A stretch of DNA of 64,000 nucleotides from Psychrosphaera sp. F3M07 (GTDB taxonomy: Bacteria > Pseudomonadota > Gammaproteobacteria > Enterobacterales > Alteromonadaceae). A program made the translations under genes and the position numbers. The notes below the pieces were generated by a model. It searched no databases, was not told where the DNA came from, and worked only from the letters and a program-made list of their open reading frames with translations. Where the stretch lies: NCBI RefSeq assembly GCF_018860345.1, contig NZ_JAHKPJ010000012.1, forward strand, positions 202,036 through 266,035, written 5' to 3'. Positions 21,779-31,545 of the stretch are shown here, piece by piece. Each line of letters starts with the position of its first letter. Positions within the stretch are counted from its first letter, which is position 1.

Positions 21779-23908
21779 ATGTTTAAATCGCCTCAATACT
21801 TAGAAACTCAGAAAATATTAATCATCGATGATTCCCTGCAAAACGTCCTGTTTTTGCAAAATTCTTTATCCGATTTAGCCGACATTCATTTTTCGTTAAG
21901 TGGGATAGAAGGCTTAGCCATGGCTAATAAAATGAGTCCTGATATCATTATTTTAGATATTGCTATGCCAGAAATGGATGGATGGCAAGTCTGTAAAGAA
22001 CTCAAAAGCAACCCAGTTACACTGGCTATCCCAATCATATTTATCACTGGTGTTGATCAGCCAGATGCTGAAGAGTTAGCATTAGCTCAAGGCGCTATTG
22101 ATTTCATTACCAAACCTTTTGATCCTAAAATTTGCCACTTGAGGGTGAAAAATCAGTTAAAACTAGTCTCACAATCAAAGATATTACAACATGCTGAACA
22201 AGCCTTGTTTTATGAGAAAGAAAGACTACGAATTACTCTAGAGTCCATAGGTGATGCCGTTATAGCGACAGATACTAAAGGCTATATAACCTTTATGAAT
22301 CCAATTGCAGAAAGAATGACAGGTTGGCACTTTAAGAAAGATTCACATATCAAAATTGAAGAGGTCATGTTACTTCGTGATTCAAATTCAAAAGAACCGT
22401 TATTAAACCCTATTTATATCGCGTTAAGTGAGAAACGTATAGCTGGAATGGCACTCAATAGTGAGTTACTTTCGCACACGCTTAATGTTTACTCGGTTGA
22501 GGACTCCGCGGCACCTATCAATAATGCAGCGGGTGAAACAATTGGCGCTATTATCGTTTTCCATGATGTAAGTGAAGCGACGGCGCTGGCACTAAAAATG
22601 AGTCATTTGGCAAATTATGACCAACTTACCGATCTTCCGAATAGTATTTTGTTACAAGACCGTTTAACCGTCGCCATACAAAACGCACAAAGAAAAAGAG
22701 AAAAAGTCGCCGTATTATTGTTAGGGATTGAAAATTTTAAATACTTAAATGAATCCATTGGACACCAATTATGTGACCTACTGATCTGTCAGATTGCCGA
22801 TAGAATTAAATTTTTATTACCCCCATCTTATACTTTAGCTCGCAATAGCAGCGATGAATTTGTGATTTTAATGGATGAAATTAATACTATCGAACCAGCA
22901 TTAAGCTTAGCATCCAAATTAGTTTCTGTTATGCATCAATCGTATACTTTGGAAAACACGCCTTATAACGTATCAGTATGTGTTGGCGTCAGTGTATTTC
23001 CTGATGACGCCGTTGATACCGAAGAGTTAATTAGGCATGCCGATGTTGCTATGTACAGCGCTAAAAAAGAAGGTCGCAATCACTTCTGCTTTTTCTCTGG
23101 TAAATTAGAAGAAGGTTTATTGCAACGCCATGCACTTGAATTGAAACTGCGTCACGCTATTACTAATGATGAATTAGTTGTTGTCTATCAACCCAAGTTT
23201 AATTTACATACCAAAGCTATCGTTGGTGCTGAAGCGTTAGTGAGGATGGTCGATGAAAGTGGCAATTTTATCTCCCCTATTGATTTTATACCAATTGCTG
23301 AAGAATCAAATTTAATTGGCGCGTTGGGCAATCAAGTTTTACTAAAAGCGTGTACCGAAGCCGCTAAGTGGCTTGCTTCGGGCACGCCAATTTGTGTTTC
23401 AGTTAACATTGCAGCCACTCAATTCACCGGCTCTGAACTTGAGAGTGTAATTACCGATGTGTTAAGTACATCGCAATTACCTCCACAATACTTAGAATTA
23501 GAAATAACCGAAACTTCATTAATGGGTGACATTAATGAAACTCAAGCGAAGCTGGTTATACTAAAAAACTTAGGGATTAACATTTCCATTGATGATTTTG
23601 GCACTGGATATTCAAGCCTGTCTTATTTAAAAACATTTGATGTCGATACCATGAAAGTGGATATGTCGTTTGTTAAAGATATGTTAAACAATAAACACGA
23701 TTATGAAATAGTTAAAACCATCATCTCTTTAGGCCATTCTTTATCACTTGATGTTGTCGCTGAAGGTGTTGAAACTGAAGAACAAGTTACCGCCTTAACC
23801 GATTTAGGTTGTTCTAAAGGTCAAGGTTATTTATACAGTAGACCTTTATCCTCTGACGATTTTTTAGCATTTTTAAAAACCTCTGTTCAGCAAACAAGTG
23901 AGCATTAG
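21779..23908 (+). CDS. Receiver-PAS-GGDEF-EAL protein, probable c-di-GMP phosphodiesterase
   Basis: A 709-residue protein with an N-terminal REC (Asp 60 in IIILDIAMPE, K in TKPFDP), a PAS domain (about 150-270), a GGDEF domain whose signature is SSDEF instead of GGDEF (about 355-360), and an EAL domain. The EAL catalytic set appears complete: E in GAEALVR (about 484), N in SVNIAA, E in LEITET, DDFGTGYSS, K in MKVDMSF and E in VAEGVET. Hydrolysis of c-di-GMP to pGpG is therefore expected and synthesis is doubtful. An AAGG ribosome-binding site lies about 8 nt before the ATG. The next gene, a hybrid kinase, starts 2 bp after the stop and is a likely partner for the receiver. Confidence 0.92.
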   Translation: MFKSPQYLETQKILIIDDSLQNVLFLQNSLSDLADIHFSLSGIEGLAMANKMSPDIIILDIAMPEMDGWQVCKELKSNPVTLAIPIIFITGVDQPDAEELALAQGAIDFITKPFDPKICHLRVKNQLKLVSQSKILQHAEQALFYEKERLRITLESIGDAVIATDTKGYITFMNPIAERMTGWHFKKDSHIKIEEVMLLRDSNSKEPLLNPIYIALSEKRIAGMALNSELLSHTLNVYSVEDSAAPINNAAGETIGAIIVFHDVSEATALALKMSHLANYDQLTDLPNSILLQDRLTVAIQNAQRKREKVAVLLLGIENFKYLNESIGHQLCDLLICQIADRIKFLLPPSYTLARNSSDEFVILMDEINTIEPALSLASKLVSVMHQSYTLENTPYNVSVCVGVSVFPDDAVDTEELIRHADVAMYSAKKEGRNHFCFFSGKLEEGLLQRHALELKLRHAITNDELVVVYQPKFNLHTKAIVGAEALVRMVDESGNFISPIDFIPIAEESNLIGALGNQVLLKACTEAAKWLASGTPICVSVNIAATQFTGSELESVITDVLSTSQLPPQYLELEITETSLMGDINETQAKLVILKNLGINISIDDFGTGYSSLSYLKTFDVDTMKVDMSFVKDMLNNKHDYEIVKTIISLGHSLSLDVVAEGVETEEQVTALTDLGCSKGQGYLYSRPLSSDDFLAFLKTSVQQTSEH

Positions 23909-23910
23909 TT

Positions 23911-26900
23911 ATGTCCCAAGCAGTCAATGTTTCAATAAGTAAATACAACAAATTATTACCGCTAACTATTGGTGGCTTTGCTTTAATTTGTATAATTATT
24001 TACGCCATATATGGTCACTTAGCCAAGCAAGAAATAAAAGCCGATTTGCTGCATGAGTTAGAGATTAAAACAGAGTCTACTCATGACTTTTTAAACAAGC
24101 GCTTTATTGAAAATAAAGCCATGTTACATTTTTTATTCTCTACCCCACCAGTTCAAGGAATTACTCGAGCAATAAATAATCAGGGTATCGACCCATTTGA
24201 CGGCACTACGACCAAACAATGGAAAAACAGATTAGAAACTATTTTTTCAGCTTTTATCACTAACAATCCAGAAATTAGACAAATTAGATACATTACAAAA
24301 CTGAATTCAGGAAGAGAGCTCGTTCGAGTAGAACGGCAAGATAATAAAGTTGTCATTTTATCTGATGGTTTATTACAAAATAAGCAGGAAACTGATTATT
24401 ATAAAGCCATTGAACAATTACATATCAACGAAGATTACATTTCGGATATCACATTAAACCGTGAATATGGGATCATTGAAGATCCCATTTGGCCTACCTA
24501 CCGAGTCGCCAGACCTATTTTCGACGAAGAGTATCAATTTTTTGGTTTTCTAATATTAAACATAGATGCCACATCGCTGTTAGCTCAATTACAACATGAA
24601 TATTCCAAATCAGACTTTAACTTATATTTATTAAATACTGACGGTTACTTTGTTAGCGCCAAAAACGAGGCGATGACCTTTGGATTTGAACTAGATAACC
24701 ATGATGCAACTTGGTCAAAACTAACCAATACAACCAAATTAATTAACGACGAAACAATCCACGAAGTGCTTTTCAACCAAAAGCCATACTATATGTATGG
24801 AAAAAATGTACGACTGTCCCTTCGCGACTTTCGAAGTTTAAATATAGTTGGAGCAGTGGCAGAAAATAACATAAACCAAATTTGGCAAGATCAACGTGAA
24901 TTTGTTTTGATTATCATCAGTTCACTATTTGTTTTGTTTTTTATACTTGCAGTATTTTACCAAAGGTATATTAATAAAATCTTACGTTTATACGATAATC
25001 AATCCCGCTATGAAGCTATCATTTCAGGCTCATCTGATGCGATAATTAACATTGACTTAACTGGAAAAATTTTAAGTTGGAATGAGTCAGCCACTTACTT
25101 ATTTGGTTTAAATTCAGACATGGCTCTGACTAAAGGTATTAACCAAGTCATAGGTGTCACTGAAAAGAAGTACTTAATTTCAAAAAAACAATTGAGTGAA
25201 GTAATAAGCAAAAAACAACCCGCATTGTATGAGGTAATAAATACGTCCGATGAAGCAGAACCAATATATTATTCGGTGAGTTTGTCACCAGTATTCCCAC
25301 ATGACTCCGAATCAGCGAGTTCCGTAGCAGCGATAATTAGAGACATCACAGAATCTAAAACCAATGAACTGAAGATCCTTAATCATAACGAATCACTAGA
25401 AGTTGAAGTTCAACAACGCACCAAACAATTAGAAATTGCCACTAAAGAAGCGGTCAATGCCAACCAATCTAAAAGTGCTTTTGTTGCCAATATTAGCCAC
25501 GAGATACGTACACCATTAAATGGCATAGCAGGTATGTTAGAGTTAATAAGCAATGACCCTTTGTCAGCCAAACAAATAAATTATGTAAAGTTAGCCAAAA
25601 GCAGCATTACTAATTTAACCGTACTGATTAATGACTTGTTAAACTTATCTAAAATTGAGTCTGGGAAATTAGATATAGAATTAGATGAGTTTAATATCAT
25701 CCAAACAATCAGTTCTGTAATAGAAACCATGTCCATCAAGTGCAAAGAAAAGAATATTGATTTACGTTTTGATTGGCGTGATGTGAAACACGAGTATTTA
25801 GTCAGTGACGATTACAGAATTAAACAAGTGTTAATCAATTTAATCGGTAATGCGATTAAGTTTACTTCTGATGAAGGCACAATTCTGGTCTCTGCTCATA
25901 CCCAGTTAAATGATCAAAACCCTGAACTTGTAGAATGTATTATCAATGTTAAAGATAACGGCATAGGGATGAGTAAAGCTCAACAAAACAAGTTATTTCA
26001 ACCATTTACACAAGCAACGGCAAGTACAGATAAACAATATGGTGGAACGGGTTTAGGCTTATCTATCTCGAAAAAATTAACTAAGCTACTCGGCGGCACT
26101 ATCAGCGTTAAAAGTGAAGAAAACGTGGGCAGCACGTTTACCTTTTCAATTCAATCAAAATTACTTTCAAAACGAACAAGCCCATTATCAAGTGCAAAAT
26201 TGTTAGGTAAGAAAATTATATTGATCAGTAACAGTTCAACACCTTATGACGCCCTTTTAAGCCAACTTAAAAACTGGCAAGCTGAAGTGTATTTACTAAA
26301 TAAACGACAAGCTGAGGAACATATTCATAACGCAACGGCACCTGATTTAATGCTGGTTGATAGTGAAGTTTTTAATACACATATTGAAGATTACTCTCAA
26401 TTTTGTGAGTCAGAAAACAACTGTAAATTAATCATATTACAAAACCCTACATCACCATTTGATTCAAATGTAACCGACGTGCACTTTGAAATAGCAGAAA
26501 GCCCAATTTTGCCATATCAGTTTGCCAATATTGTTGATTCCATTTTTACCCATGAAATCACAAAGGCACCAACCGTTAAAAGCAATAAAAAAATAAATGT
26601 GACTAACCAACATTCGGTACTGATAGTTGATGATAATGAGATTAACAGAATTGTCGCAGCAGGGTTGTTAGAGTCTCTTCCTATAGAAATAACTTCAGCA
26701 GCAAATGGTCAAGAAGCGATAGATTTATTAAATAACTCAGATAACAAATTCGACCTTATTTTAATGGATTGCCAAATGCCTGTATTAGACGGCTTTCAAG
26801 CGACTGAATTAATAAGAAAAGGACAAGCTGGCTCTGATAACTCATCTATAGTGATCATTGCGATGACAGCCGGCGCAATGGCTGGAGATAAGGATGCGTG

Positions 26901-27030
26901 TATTCAAGCAGGAATGGATGATTTTATTATGAAGCCTTTGGAAGTAACTGGCTTTCGAAATACCGTTTCTAACTGGTTAAAAAAACCAGTAGTTAATCCA
27001 GACTCAGTGGATATCAACAAAAAAACCTAG
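23911..27030 (+). CDS. Hybrid sensor histidine kinase with periplasmic Cache-like sensor
   Basis: A 1039-residue kinase. A membrane helix (about 15-33), a large periplasmic domain (about 50-325) of double-Cache type (FNLYLLNTDGYFV, RDFRSLNIVG), a second helix (about 329-350), a PAS domain (about 365-485), HisKA (ISHEIRTP, His about 529), an ATPase domain (NLIGNAIKFTS, NGIGMS, GGTGLGLSISKKL), a degenerate receiver-like region (about 765-880) and a C-terminal receiver with Asp about 952 (LILMDCQMPV) and K in MKPLEV. There is no Hpt, so phosphotransfer must go to a separate protein. It is translationally coupled to the upstream EAL protein and ends in a terminator that overlaps its stop codon. 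Confidence 0.92.
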   Translation: MSQAVNVSISKYNKLLPLTIGGFALICIIIYAIYGHLAKQEIKADLLHELEIKTESTHDFLNKRFIENKAMLHFLFSTPPVQGITRAINNQGIDPFDGTTTKQWKNRLETIFSAFITNNPEIRQIRYITKLNSGRELVRVERQDNKVVILSDGLLQNKQETDYYKAIEQLHINEDYISDITLNREYGIIEDPIWPTYRVARPIFDEEYQFFGFLILNIDATSLLAQLQHEYSKSDFNLYLLNTDGYFVSAKNEAMTFGFELDNHDATWSKLTNTTKLINDETIHEVLFNQKPYYMYGKNVRLSLRDFRSLNIVGAVAENNINQIWQDQREFVLIIISSLFVLFFILAVFYQRYINKILRLYDNQSRYEAIISGSSDAIINIDLTGKILSWNESATYLFGLNSDMALTKGINQVIGVTEKKYLISKKQLSEVISKKQPALYEVINTSDEAEPIYYSVSLSPVFPHDSESASSVAAIIRDITESKTNELKILNHNESLEVEVQQRTKQLEIATKEAVNANQSKSAFVANISHEIRTPLNGIAGMLELISNDPLSAKQINYVKLAKSSITNLTVLINDLLNLSKIESGKLDIELDEFNIIQTISSVIETMSIKCKEKNIDLRFDWRDVKHEYLVSDDYRIKQVLINLIGNAIKFTSDEGTILVSAHTQLNDQNPELVECIINVKDNGIGMSKAQQNKLFQPFTQATASTDKQYGGTGLGLSISKKLTKLLGGTISVKSEENVGSTFTFSIQSKLLSKRTSPLSSAKLLGKKIILISNSSTPYDALLSQLKNWQAEVYLLNKRQAEEHIHNATAPDLMLVDSEVFNTHIEDYSQFCESENNCKLIILQNPTSPFDSNVTDVHFEIAESPILPYQFANIVDSIFTHEITKAPTVKSNKKINVTNQHSVLIVDDNEINRIVAAGLLESLPIEITSAANGQEAIDLLNNSDNKFDLILMDCQMPVLDGFQATELIRKGQAGSDNSSIVIIAMTAGAMAGDKDACIQAGMDDFIMKPLEVTGFRNTVSNWLKKPVVNPDSVDINKKT

Positions 27031-27050
27031 AGTTCTTCTAGGTTTTTTTA
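27019..27050. terminator. Bidirectional intrinsic terminator
   Basis: The stem CCTAGA/TCTAGG is extended by an A-tract pairing with a T-tract, with a 5-nt loop. It overlaps the TAG stop of the plus-strand kinase at 27028 and precedes the end of the minus-strand TPR gene at 27064. It should work in both directions between these convergent genes. Confidence 0.88.
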
Positions 27051-27063
27051 TTGAACTAGTGAC

Positions 27064-28377
27064 CTATTTTAAAGCAGCGAGTTGTTTAATATTTTGCTGT
27101 TCTTGTTCAACAAACTTTAACCACTGTGTAGCCATACGTTGAGAACTCGGGATTTCTTTCGCCGATTTAAACGCTTCAAGTGCTGAATCAAGTTGTTTAA
27201 GGTTCACGTTAGCCATACCTAATGCCAAATATGCATTACCACTATTGTTCAGTTTGCCTCTCGTGATTGCTTGTTCTGCATGTTTAATTACCAACTCAGA
27301 TTTACCTTGTTGTAAATATATCTCAGCTATATTTACATCTGCATTTCCGTCATCGGTTATACTGGCCAATTGATTAAGCACCGCAATTGCTTTGTCCGCT
27401 TCTTTGGCTCCCTGCCAAGACTGGGCTAAAAACTTTAAGTTCTTAGCATTTTTTTCTATTATTTTTTGCTCTATACCTTGGCTCAATACCTTAGCCGCTT
27501 TATAAGGTAATCCATTAAAATAATATATTTGCGATAAAGTCATCAACTCTGATTTTTGCGTCACATAACCTTGTTGGTAAGCCGCTTCCATTACCGCGAG
27601 CTGTTTATCTTCTTGCTCTAATTCGCCATACATACCTGCAAGTTGCAGCCAATATTCCGGTTTATTAAACAAGCGCACCATTTGCTCTAAAATTGCAGTA
27701 ACTTTTTTATTATCTTTTAACTCAAAATACACAGCACGTTGCAAGATATACCAAGTTTCTTCCGCTTCAGTTTCTTGCTCCGCAGCTTGCGTGATAACGC
27801 TTTCAATATATTTAGCAGCATTTTTATAATCTTTTGATTGATATGATGCTTGCGCTCTTAATACATTATTATTTATTGGCGCTAATCCTTGGTTAACTTC
27901 ATCCCATCGGTCTAAAAATGAAATGGTTTTACCGTAATTCCCACTTGCCATTGACAACTGCGCTAACGAAAACAACGTGCCCTTTTCCAATGATTCTGGA
28001 ATGGGATCTTGTGCCACTACTTGTTCAAACTCCGCAATCGCTTGTTCGGTTTTGCCCGCGTTGTAATAAATAAATCCGTAAAAGTTATGCAACATGGCTC
28101 GCTCATAACTGTTAAGACTAGAAGACTTAGATTTAACTTGGTCTAAGATATCTAACCCTGCTTGCATGTCACCGGCATCAGCAACCTCTTGAGCCCTAGC
28201 TAGTTGGCTGTAAACTCTTGCCCCTAACGCTGGCGTGCGTTTACGTTTTTTCTCAACTTTATTTGTGTCTTCAGATGCCTGTACATAAGACATGTCAATA
28301 CCAGGCAATACACTGAACAAGCTCGAGGTTAACGTAATGGCACACGCTAATGTGGTACGTATAAACAATACTTTCAT
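27064..28377 (-). CDS. TPR protein of the TonB2-type system
   Basis: A 437-residue secreted TPR protein: an N-terminal signal sequence (residues 3-25), a basic linker (EKKRKRTPALGARVYSQL), then at least eight tetratricopeptide-like helical pairs (for example NFYGFIYYNAGKTEQAIAEF, AYLALGMANVNLKQLDSALEAF). Proteins of this type close the DUF3450-TtpC-ExbB-ExbD-TonB cluster in Alteromonadales and Vibrio-type TonB2 systems. The role is not well known; a periplasmic scaffold for TonB is a reasonable guess. It is the last gene of the operon, 55 bp after tonB. Confidence 0.85.
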   Translation of the reverse strand: MKVLFIRTTLACAITLTSSLFSVLPGIDMSYVQASEDTNKVEKKRKRTPALGARVYSQLARAQEVADAGDMQAGLDILDQVKSKSSSLNSYERAMLHNFYGFIYYNAGKTEQAIAEFEQVVAQDPIPESLEKGTLFSLAQLSMASGNYGKTISFLDRWDEVNQGLAPINNNVLRAQASYQSKDYKNAAKYIESVITQAAEQETEAEETWYILQRAVYFELKDNKKVTAILEQMVRLFNKPEYWLQLAGMYGELEQEDKQLAVMEAAYQQGYVTQKSELMTLSQIYYFNGLPYKAAKVLSQGIEQKIIEKNAKNLKFLAQSWQGAKEADKAIAVLNQLASITDDGNADVNIAEIYLQQGKSELVIKHAEQAITRGKLNNSGNAYLALGMANVNLKQLDSALEAFKSAKEIPSSQRMATQWLKFVEQEQQNIKQLAALK

Positions 28378-28432
28378 GATTAATCCTAACTACTTTTAAC
28401 CTAATACTTTATTAATAAGAAATAGCGCGTGG

Positions 28433-29071
28433 TTATTTGGCCATTTCAAATGTAATACGGTTTTGCACACCGGATACTTCCGTAGCGGCACCGTTCACCA
28501 CTCTCGGTTTATATTTAAATTTAAGTGCTGCATCCATTGCCGCCCTGTCAAATAAACCTTCTGGATTGGCTTCGATAACCACTGGATTTTTCACAGCTCC
28601 AGTTTTATCAACCATAAATTCGACAATCACATACCCTTCAATACCACGCTGTAACGCACGACGTGGATAAACCGGTGCAACTTTTACAATTGGCAAATAC
28701 TCACCATCACTGACATCTAGTGCTAAGCCATTGCCGATTGACGTATTGGCATTTACATTCGCACTAAAATCAAAACCTGAAGTGTTCGCACTTACTGCAT
28801 CTGATGCCAACTGAGGCTGAGTCATTTGCGGTGGTGGCTCCTGTGGTTTTGGTGGCTTTTTCGGTTTACGTTCTTTTTTCTGTACCGTTTCATCTTGTTT
28901 TAAACGGATGAAATCTAGTACATTACCTTTAGCTGGGTCAGTTAACGCTGATCCACTGGTTTTGATCAACGCTTGCATGCCATATAACAAACCAAGCGTT
29001 ACCGTACCTGCGAGTGCTAAAGCGATGATGTATCTTTGAAAAACTGGATATTTCTGTTCAGCTAAATTCAC
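28433..29071 (-). CDS. tonB: TonB energy transducer
   Basis: A 212-residue protein with one N-terminal transmembrane helix (about 11-31), a short lysine/proline-rich span (KKERKPKKPPKPQEPPPQ), a linker, and a C-terminal TonB domain (YPRRALQRGIEGYVIVEFMV, NRITFEM). It transmits proton-motive force from ExbB/ExbD to outer-membrane receptors. The proline-rich spacer is short compared with E. coli TonB, as in TonB2 proteins, which may need helper proteins to reach the receptor; the TPR and DUF3450 partners may fill that role. It lies 14 bp after exbD. The start and frame are unambiguous. Confidence 0.95.
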   Translation of the reverse strand: MNLAEQKYPVFQRYIIALALAGTVTLGLLYGMQALIKTSGSALTDPAKGNVLDFIRLKQDETVQKKERKPKKPPKPQEPPPQMTQPQLASDAVSANTSGFDFSANVNANTSIGNGLALDVSDGEYLPIVKVAPVYPRRALQRGIEGYVIVEFMVDKTGAVKNPVVIEANPEGLFDRAAMDAALKFKYKPRVVNGAATEVSGVQNRITFEMAK

Positions 29072-29085
29072 AATTATACGCCTTT

Positions 29086-29499
29086 TTAATTACCATCATC
29101 TGCAGCAATTGATACGTCAAAGACACCTGCCGCACGCGACGCATCCATCACTTTAATTAAGGTATCTGTGGTTGATTTTTTATCCGCTTGAATAACGACT
29201 GAACCTTGTGGGTTCTCCGCTTTTAAACGTTCAACATTTGCTTGTACCGCACGAATATCCACACGACGTTTATTGATCCAAATCTCACCTTTATCCGATA
29301 TTGCAATTAAGATACTGGCACGTTCTTTTTTAACCGCCGTTGCTGCTTCTGGACGATTAACATCGATACCCGCTTCTTTCACAAATGAAGCGGTAACGAT
29401 AAAAAATATAAGCATGATAAATACAACGTCTAACATTGGCGTTAAGTTGATCTCTTCTTGCTCTTCTTCTTGTAATAAACTTGCTAATGGCGCTCTCAT
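29086..29499 (-). CDS. exbD: ExbD biopolymer transport protein
   Basis: A 137-residue ExbD/TolR family protein: a short cytosolic N-terminus (EEEQEEINLTPMLDVVFIML), one transmembrane helix (about 21-42) that carries the conserved proton-path aspartate (D24 in PMLDVVF), and a periplasmic domain. It forms the proton channel with the ExbB proteins encoded just upstream. It lies 36 bp after exbB and 14 bp before tonB. All key residues expected for a working stator are present. Confidence 0.95.
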   Translation of the reverse strand: MRAPLASLLQEEEQEEINLTPMLDVVFIMLIFFIVTASFVKEAGIDVNRPEAATAVKKERASILIAISDKGEIWINKRRVDIRAVQANVERLKAENPQGSVVIQADKKSTTDTLIKVMDASRAAGVFDVSIAADDGN

Positions 29500-29535
29500 A
29501 ATCTGTTCTCTTATTCTCTGATTAGGCTGGTCAAA

Positions 29536-30069
29536 TTAATGTTGAATATCTAACACTAACTTATCTTCTAATAATTCAATTTCACGTTTTGATTTACGTT
29601 GTAACCATGAATTAGCAAATACTCCTGACAATGCGCCAACCATGCCGGCCATCGTTGGTATCGTTGCTTTAGACACTCCACTGGCCATTGAACGAGCATT
29701 ACCACTTCCACTGATTGCCATAACATCAAATACTTCTATCATTCCCGTTACGGTTCCTAACAGTCCCATTAAAGGACACAGAGCCACTAACGTCGTGATT
29801 AGGGTTAAGTTCTTGTTTAAGCGCATTTGCGCTCTTGCTACAAAGGCTTGACGTATTTGCTCTGCATTCCAAGACATTCTTTCTGTTCTGGCTTGCCAAT
29901 TTTTTATTAGTGCCGCGCTTACTTCTTTGTGGCCGTTTAGAGCGTATAAAATACGCTCCAATATCAACAACCACATTAAGAAAATCATAATGGCAATGGC
30001 CGTGAGAACAACACCACCGGTGTCCATGAACTCACGTATGGCCTCTATGGTTTCAGTGAATAAAACCAT
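29536..30069 (-). CDS. exbB: ExbB2-type MotA/TolQ/ExbB proton channel protein
   Basis: A 177-residue inner-membrane protein with three helices (about 18-40, 90-110 and 128-150), including the family signatures LIERILYAL-type near helix 1 (LILERILYAL), LMGLLGTVTGMIEVFDVMA and GVSKATIPTMAGMVGALSGVFANSWL. This is the compact ExbB of the cluster; the neighbouring upstream gene encodes the longer TtpC-like homologue, and the two are typically both required in TonB2 systems. It starts 10 bp downstream of the ttpC-like gene. Confidence 0.94.
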   Translation of the reverse strand: MVLFTETIEAIREFMDTGGVVLTAIAIMIFLMWLLILERILYALNGHKEVSAALIKNWQARTERMSWNAEQIRQAFVARAQMRLNKNLTLITTLVALCPLMGLLGTVTGMIEVFDVMAISGSGNARSMASGVSKATIPTMAGMVGALSGVFANSWLQRKSKREIELLEDKLVLDIQH

Positions 30070-30079
30070 GTTATTCCCC

Positions 30080-31510
30080 TTAAGCTACTTGGTTGTTTTT
30101 GCTAGCTACTTTCATATTTTGGCGACGCTCTAATTGTTGCTCAGAACGTTCCGCAATAATGCCTGCACTTTGCTCTTGTAAGATAAGCATGATGTTTTTA
30201 CTACGCGTATTTAACATGCTTGAAAGTACCACTGTTGGTATCGCTACCACTAAACCTAGTACCGTTGTCATTAATGCCGTTGAGATGCCTCCAGCCATTA
30301 ATTTAGGGTCACCTGTACCAAACAAGGTGATTGCTTGGAACGTATTGATCATGCCCGTTACCGTACCTAAAAGACCCAGTAGAGGAGCTATCACAGACAC
30401 AATCTTGATTAGTGTTAGGTTTTTAGTAATCAGTGGCATTTCACGAAGAATCGATTCGCTTAATTTAAGTTCAAGGGTTTCATAAGCTACGTCAGGGTAT
30501 TGCTGATTTACTTTTAATACTCGTCCTAGTGGGTTGTTTTCGTTAGGTTCAACTTCTTTTAATTGGCGTTTTACTTTATGGTTTATGCGTGCAAGTGATA
30601 CAAAACGTTCTAATGCAATTAAGAAAGCAATCAAACCAACTGCGATGATGATGTAGCCAACCGTGCCACCTTGGTCGATACGTTCTTCAATATTTGGCGC
30701 TTGTACTAATAGGCTTAAAATTGAACCGCCTGTTGGGTCTAGAGCAAAAGGGACTACTTGATCTGTACTTGCTTGTAAATTTGCCGCACTGTCGTTAAAA
30801 CGAGAAGCTGGCTGACGTACTAATTCAGATAAGGTTCCTGTCGTCGGATTTAGTTCTAAGTACTGACCTTGTGATACCAACGCAAATGCACCAACTCGTA
30901 CGATTTCTTTGTTTACTTTATTACCATTGGCTTCAACAACATCCGCTTTAAATTTTACCACTTTACCTTGTTCAGTCATTTCACGTTGCAGTTCAAACCA
31001 CACCGTTTCAATTTGCTCAATAGACGCCAGTTTAGAACTGCCACCCATGCTTTGCGCTAATTGTTCAAAAAACACATCACGACCAGGAAACTGAGCCGAT
31101 ACGTTTGAAGTTTGCATTTTACCTTTAGCATCACCAGACACTTGCTGTAAAACACCAAACAACTCTTTTAACGAGCCCATTCTTTTATTTAATGCTTCTG
31201 ATAAATCCGCTAATTGGAATTCGTTTTGTTCAAATTTAGTTTCTAATGTTTCAGACAATTTAAGTGCGTTATCGCGCGTTGTGGTTGCCTGCTTTAACAT
31301 GTTGTCTTGTTCAGCACGTTGACGTAAAAACGCTTGCTCACGAGTTTTATTTTCTTGATTTTGCTGTGTTTTACCGTTTTGTAATTGCGCTAACAATTGG
31401 TCTAAATCAAGTGGTTTTTTCTCGTCTGCTGCAAAACTTGGCATTGCAGTAGTTAAAACTAATAATAGTGAAGCCGATGTGGTTACTAGGCTTTTCATTA
31501 ATGCATTCAT
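30080..31510 (-). CDS. TtpC-like MotA/TolQ/ExbB protein with periplasmic coiled-coil domain
   Basis: A 476-residue protein with a signal sequence (about 8-27), a long helical/coiled-coil periplasmic region rich in Q/K/E (about 30-130), a periplasmic domain (about 140-265), and a C-terminal ExbB-like channel domain with three helices (about 285-305, 370-395 and 410-435) and the signature APLLGLLGTVTGMINTFQAI. This arrangement matches TtpC, which in Vibrio is needed for TonB2 but not TonB1 function. It stands between the DUF3450 gene (35 bp upstream) and exbB (10 bp downstream). Confidence 0.93.
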   Translation of the reverse strand: MNALMKSLVTTSASLLLVLTTAMPSFAADEKKPLDLDQLLAQLQNGKTQQNQENKTREQAFLRQRAEQDNMLKQATTTRDNALKLSETLETKFEQNEFQLADLSEALNKRMGSLKELFGVLQQVSGDAKGKMQTSNVSAQFPGRDVFFEQLAQSMGGSSKLASIEQIETVWFELQREMTEQGKVVKFKADVVEANGNKVNKEIVRVGAFALVSQGQYLELNPTTGTLSELVRQPASRFNDSAANLQASTDQVVPFALDPTGGSILSLLVQAPNIEERIDQGGTVGYIIIAVGLIAFLIALERFVSLARINHKVKRQLKEVEPNENNPLGRVLKVNQQYPDVAYETLELKLSESILREMPLITKNLTLIKIVSVIAPLLGLLGTVTGMINTFQAITLFGTGDPKLMAGGISTALMTTVLGLVVAIPTVVLSSMLNTRSKNIMLILQEQSAGIIAERSEQQLERRQNMKVASKNNQVA

Positions 31511-31545
31511 CTTTGTTACCTTAAATTCAATATTCTTATTAGCCG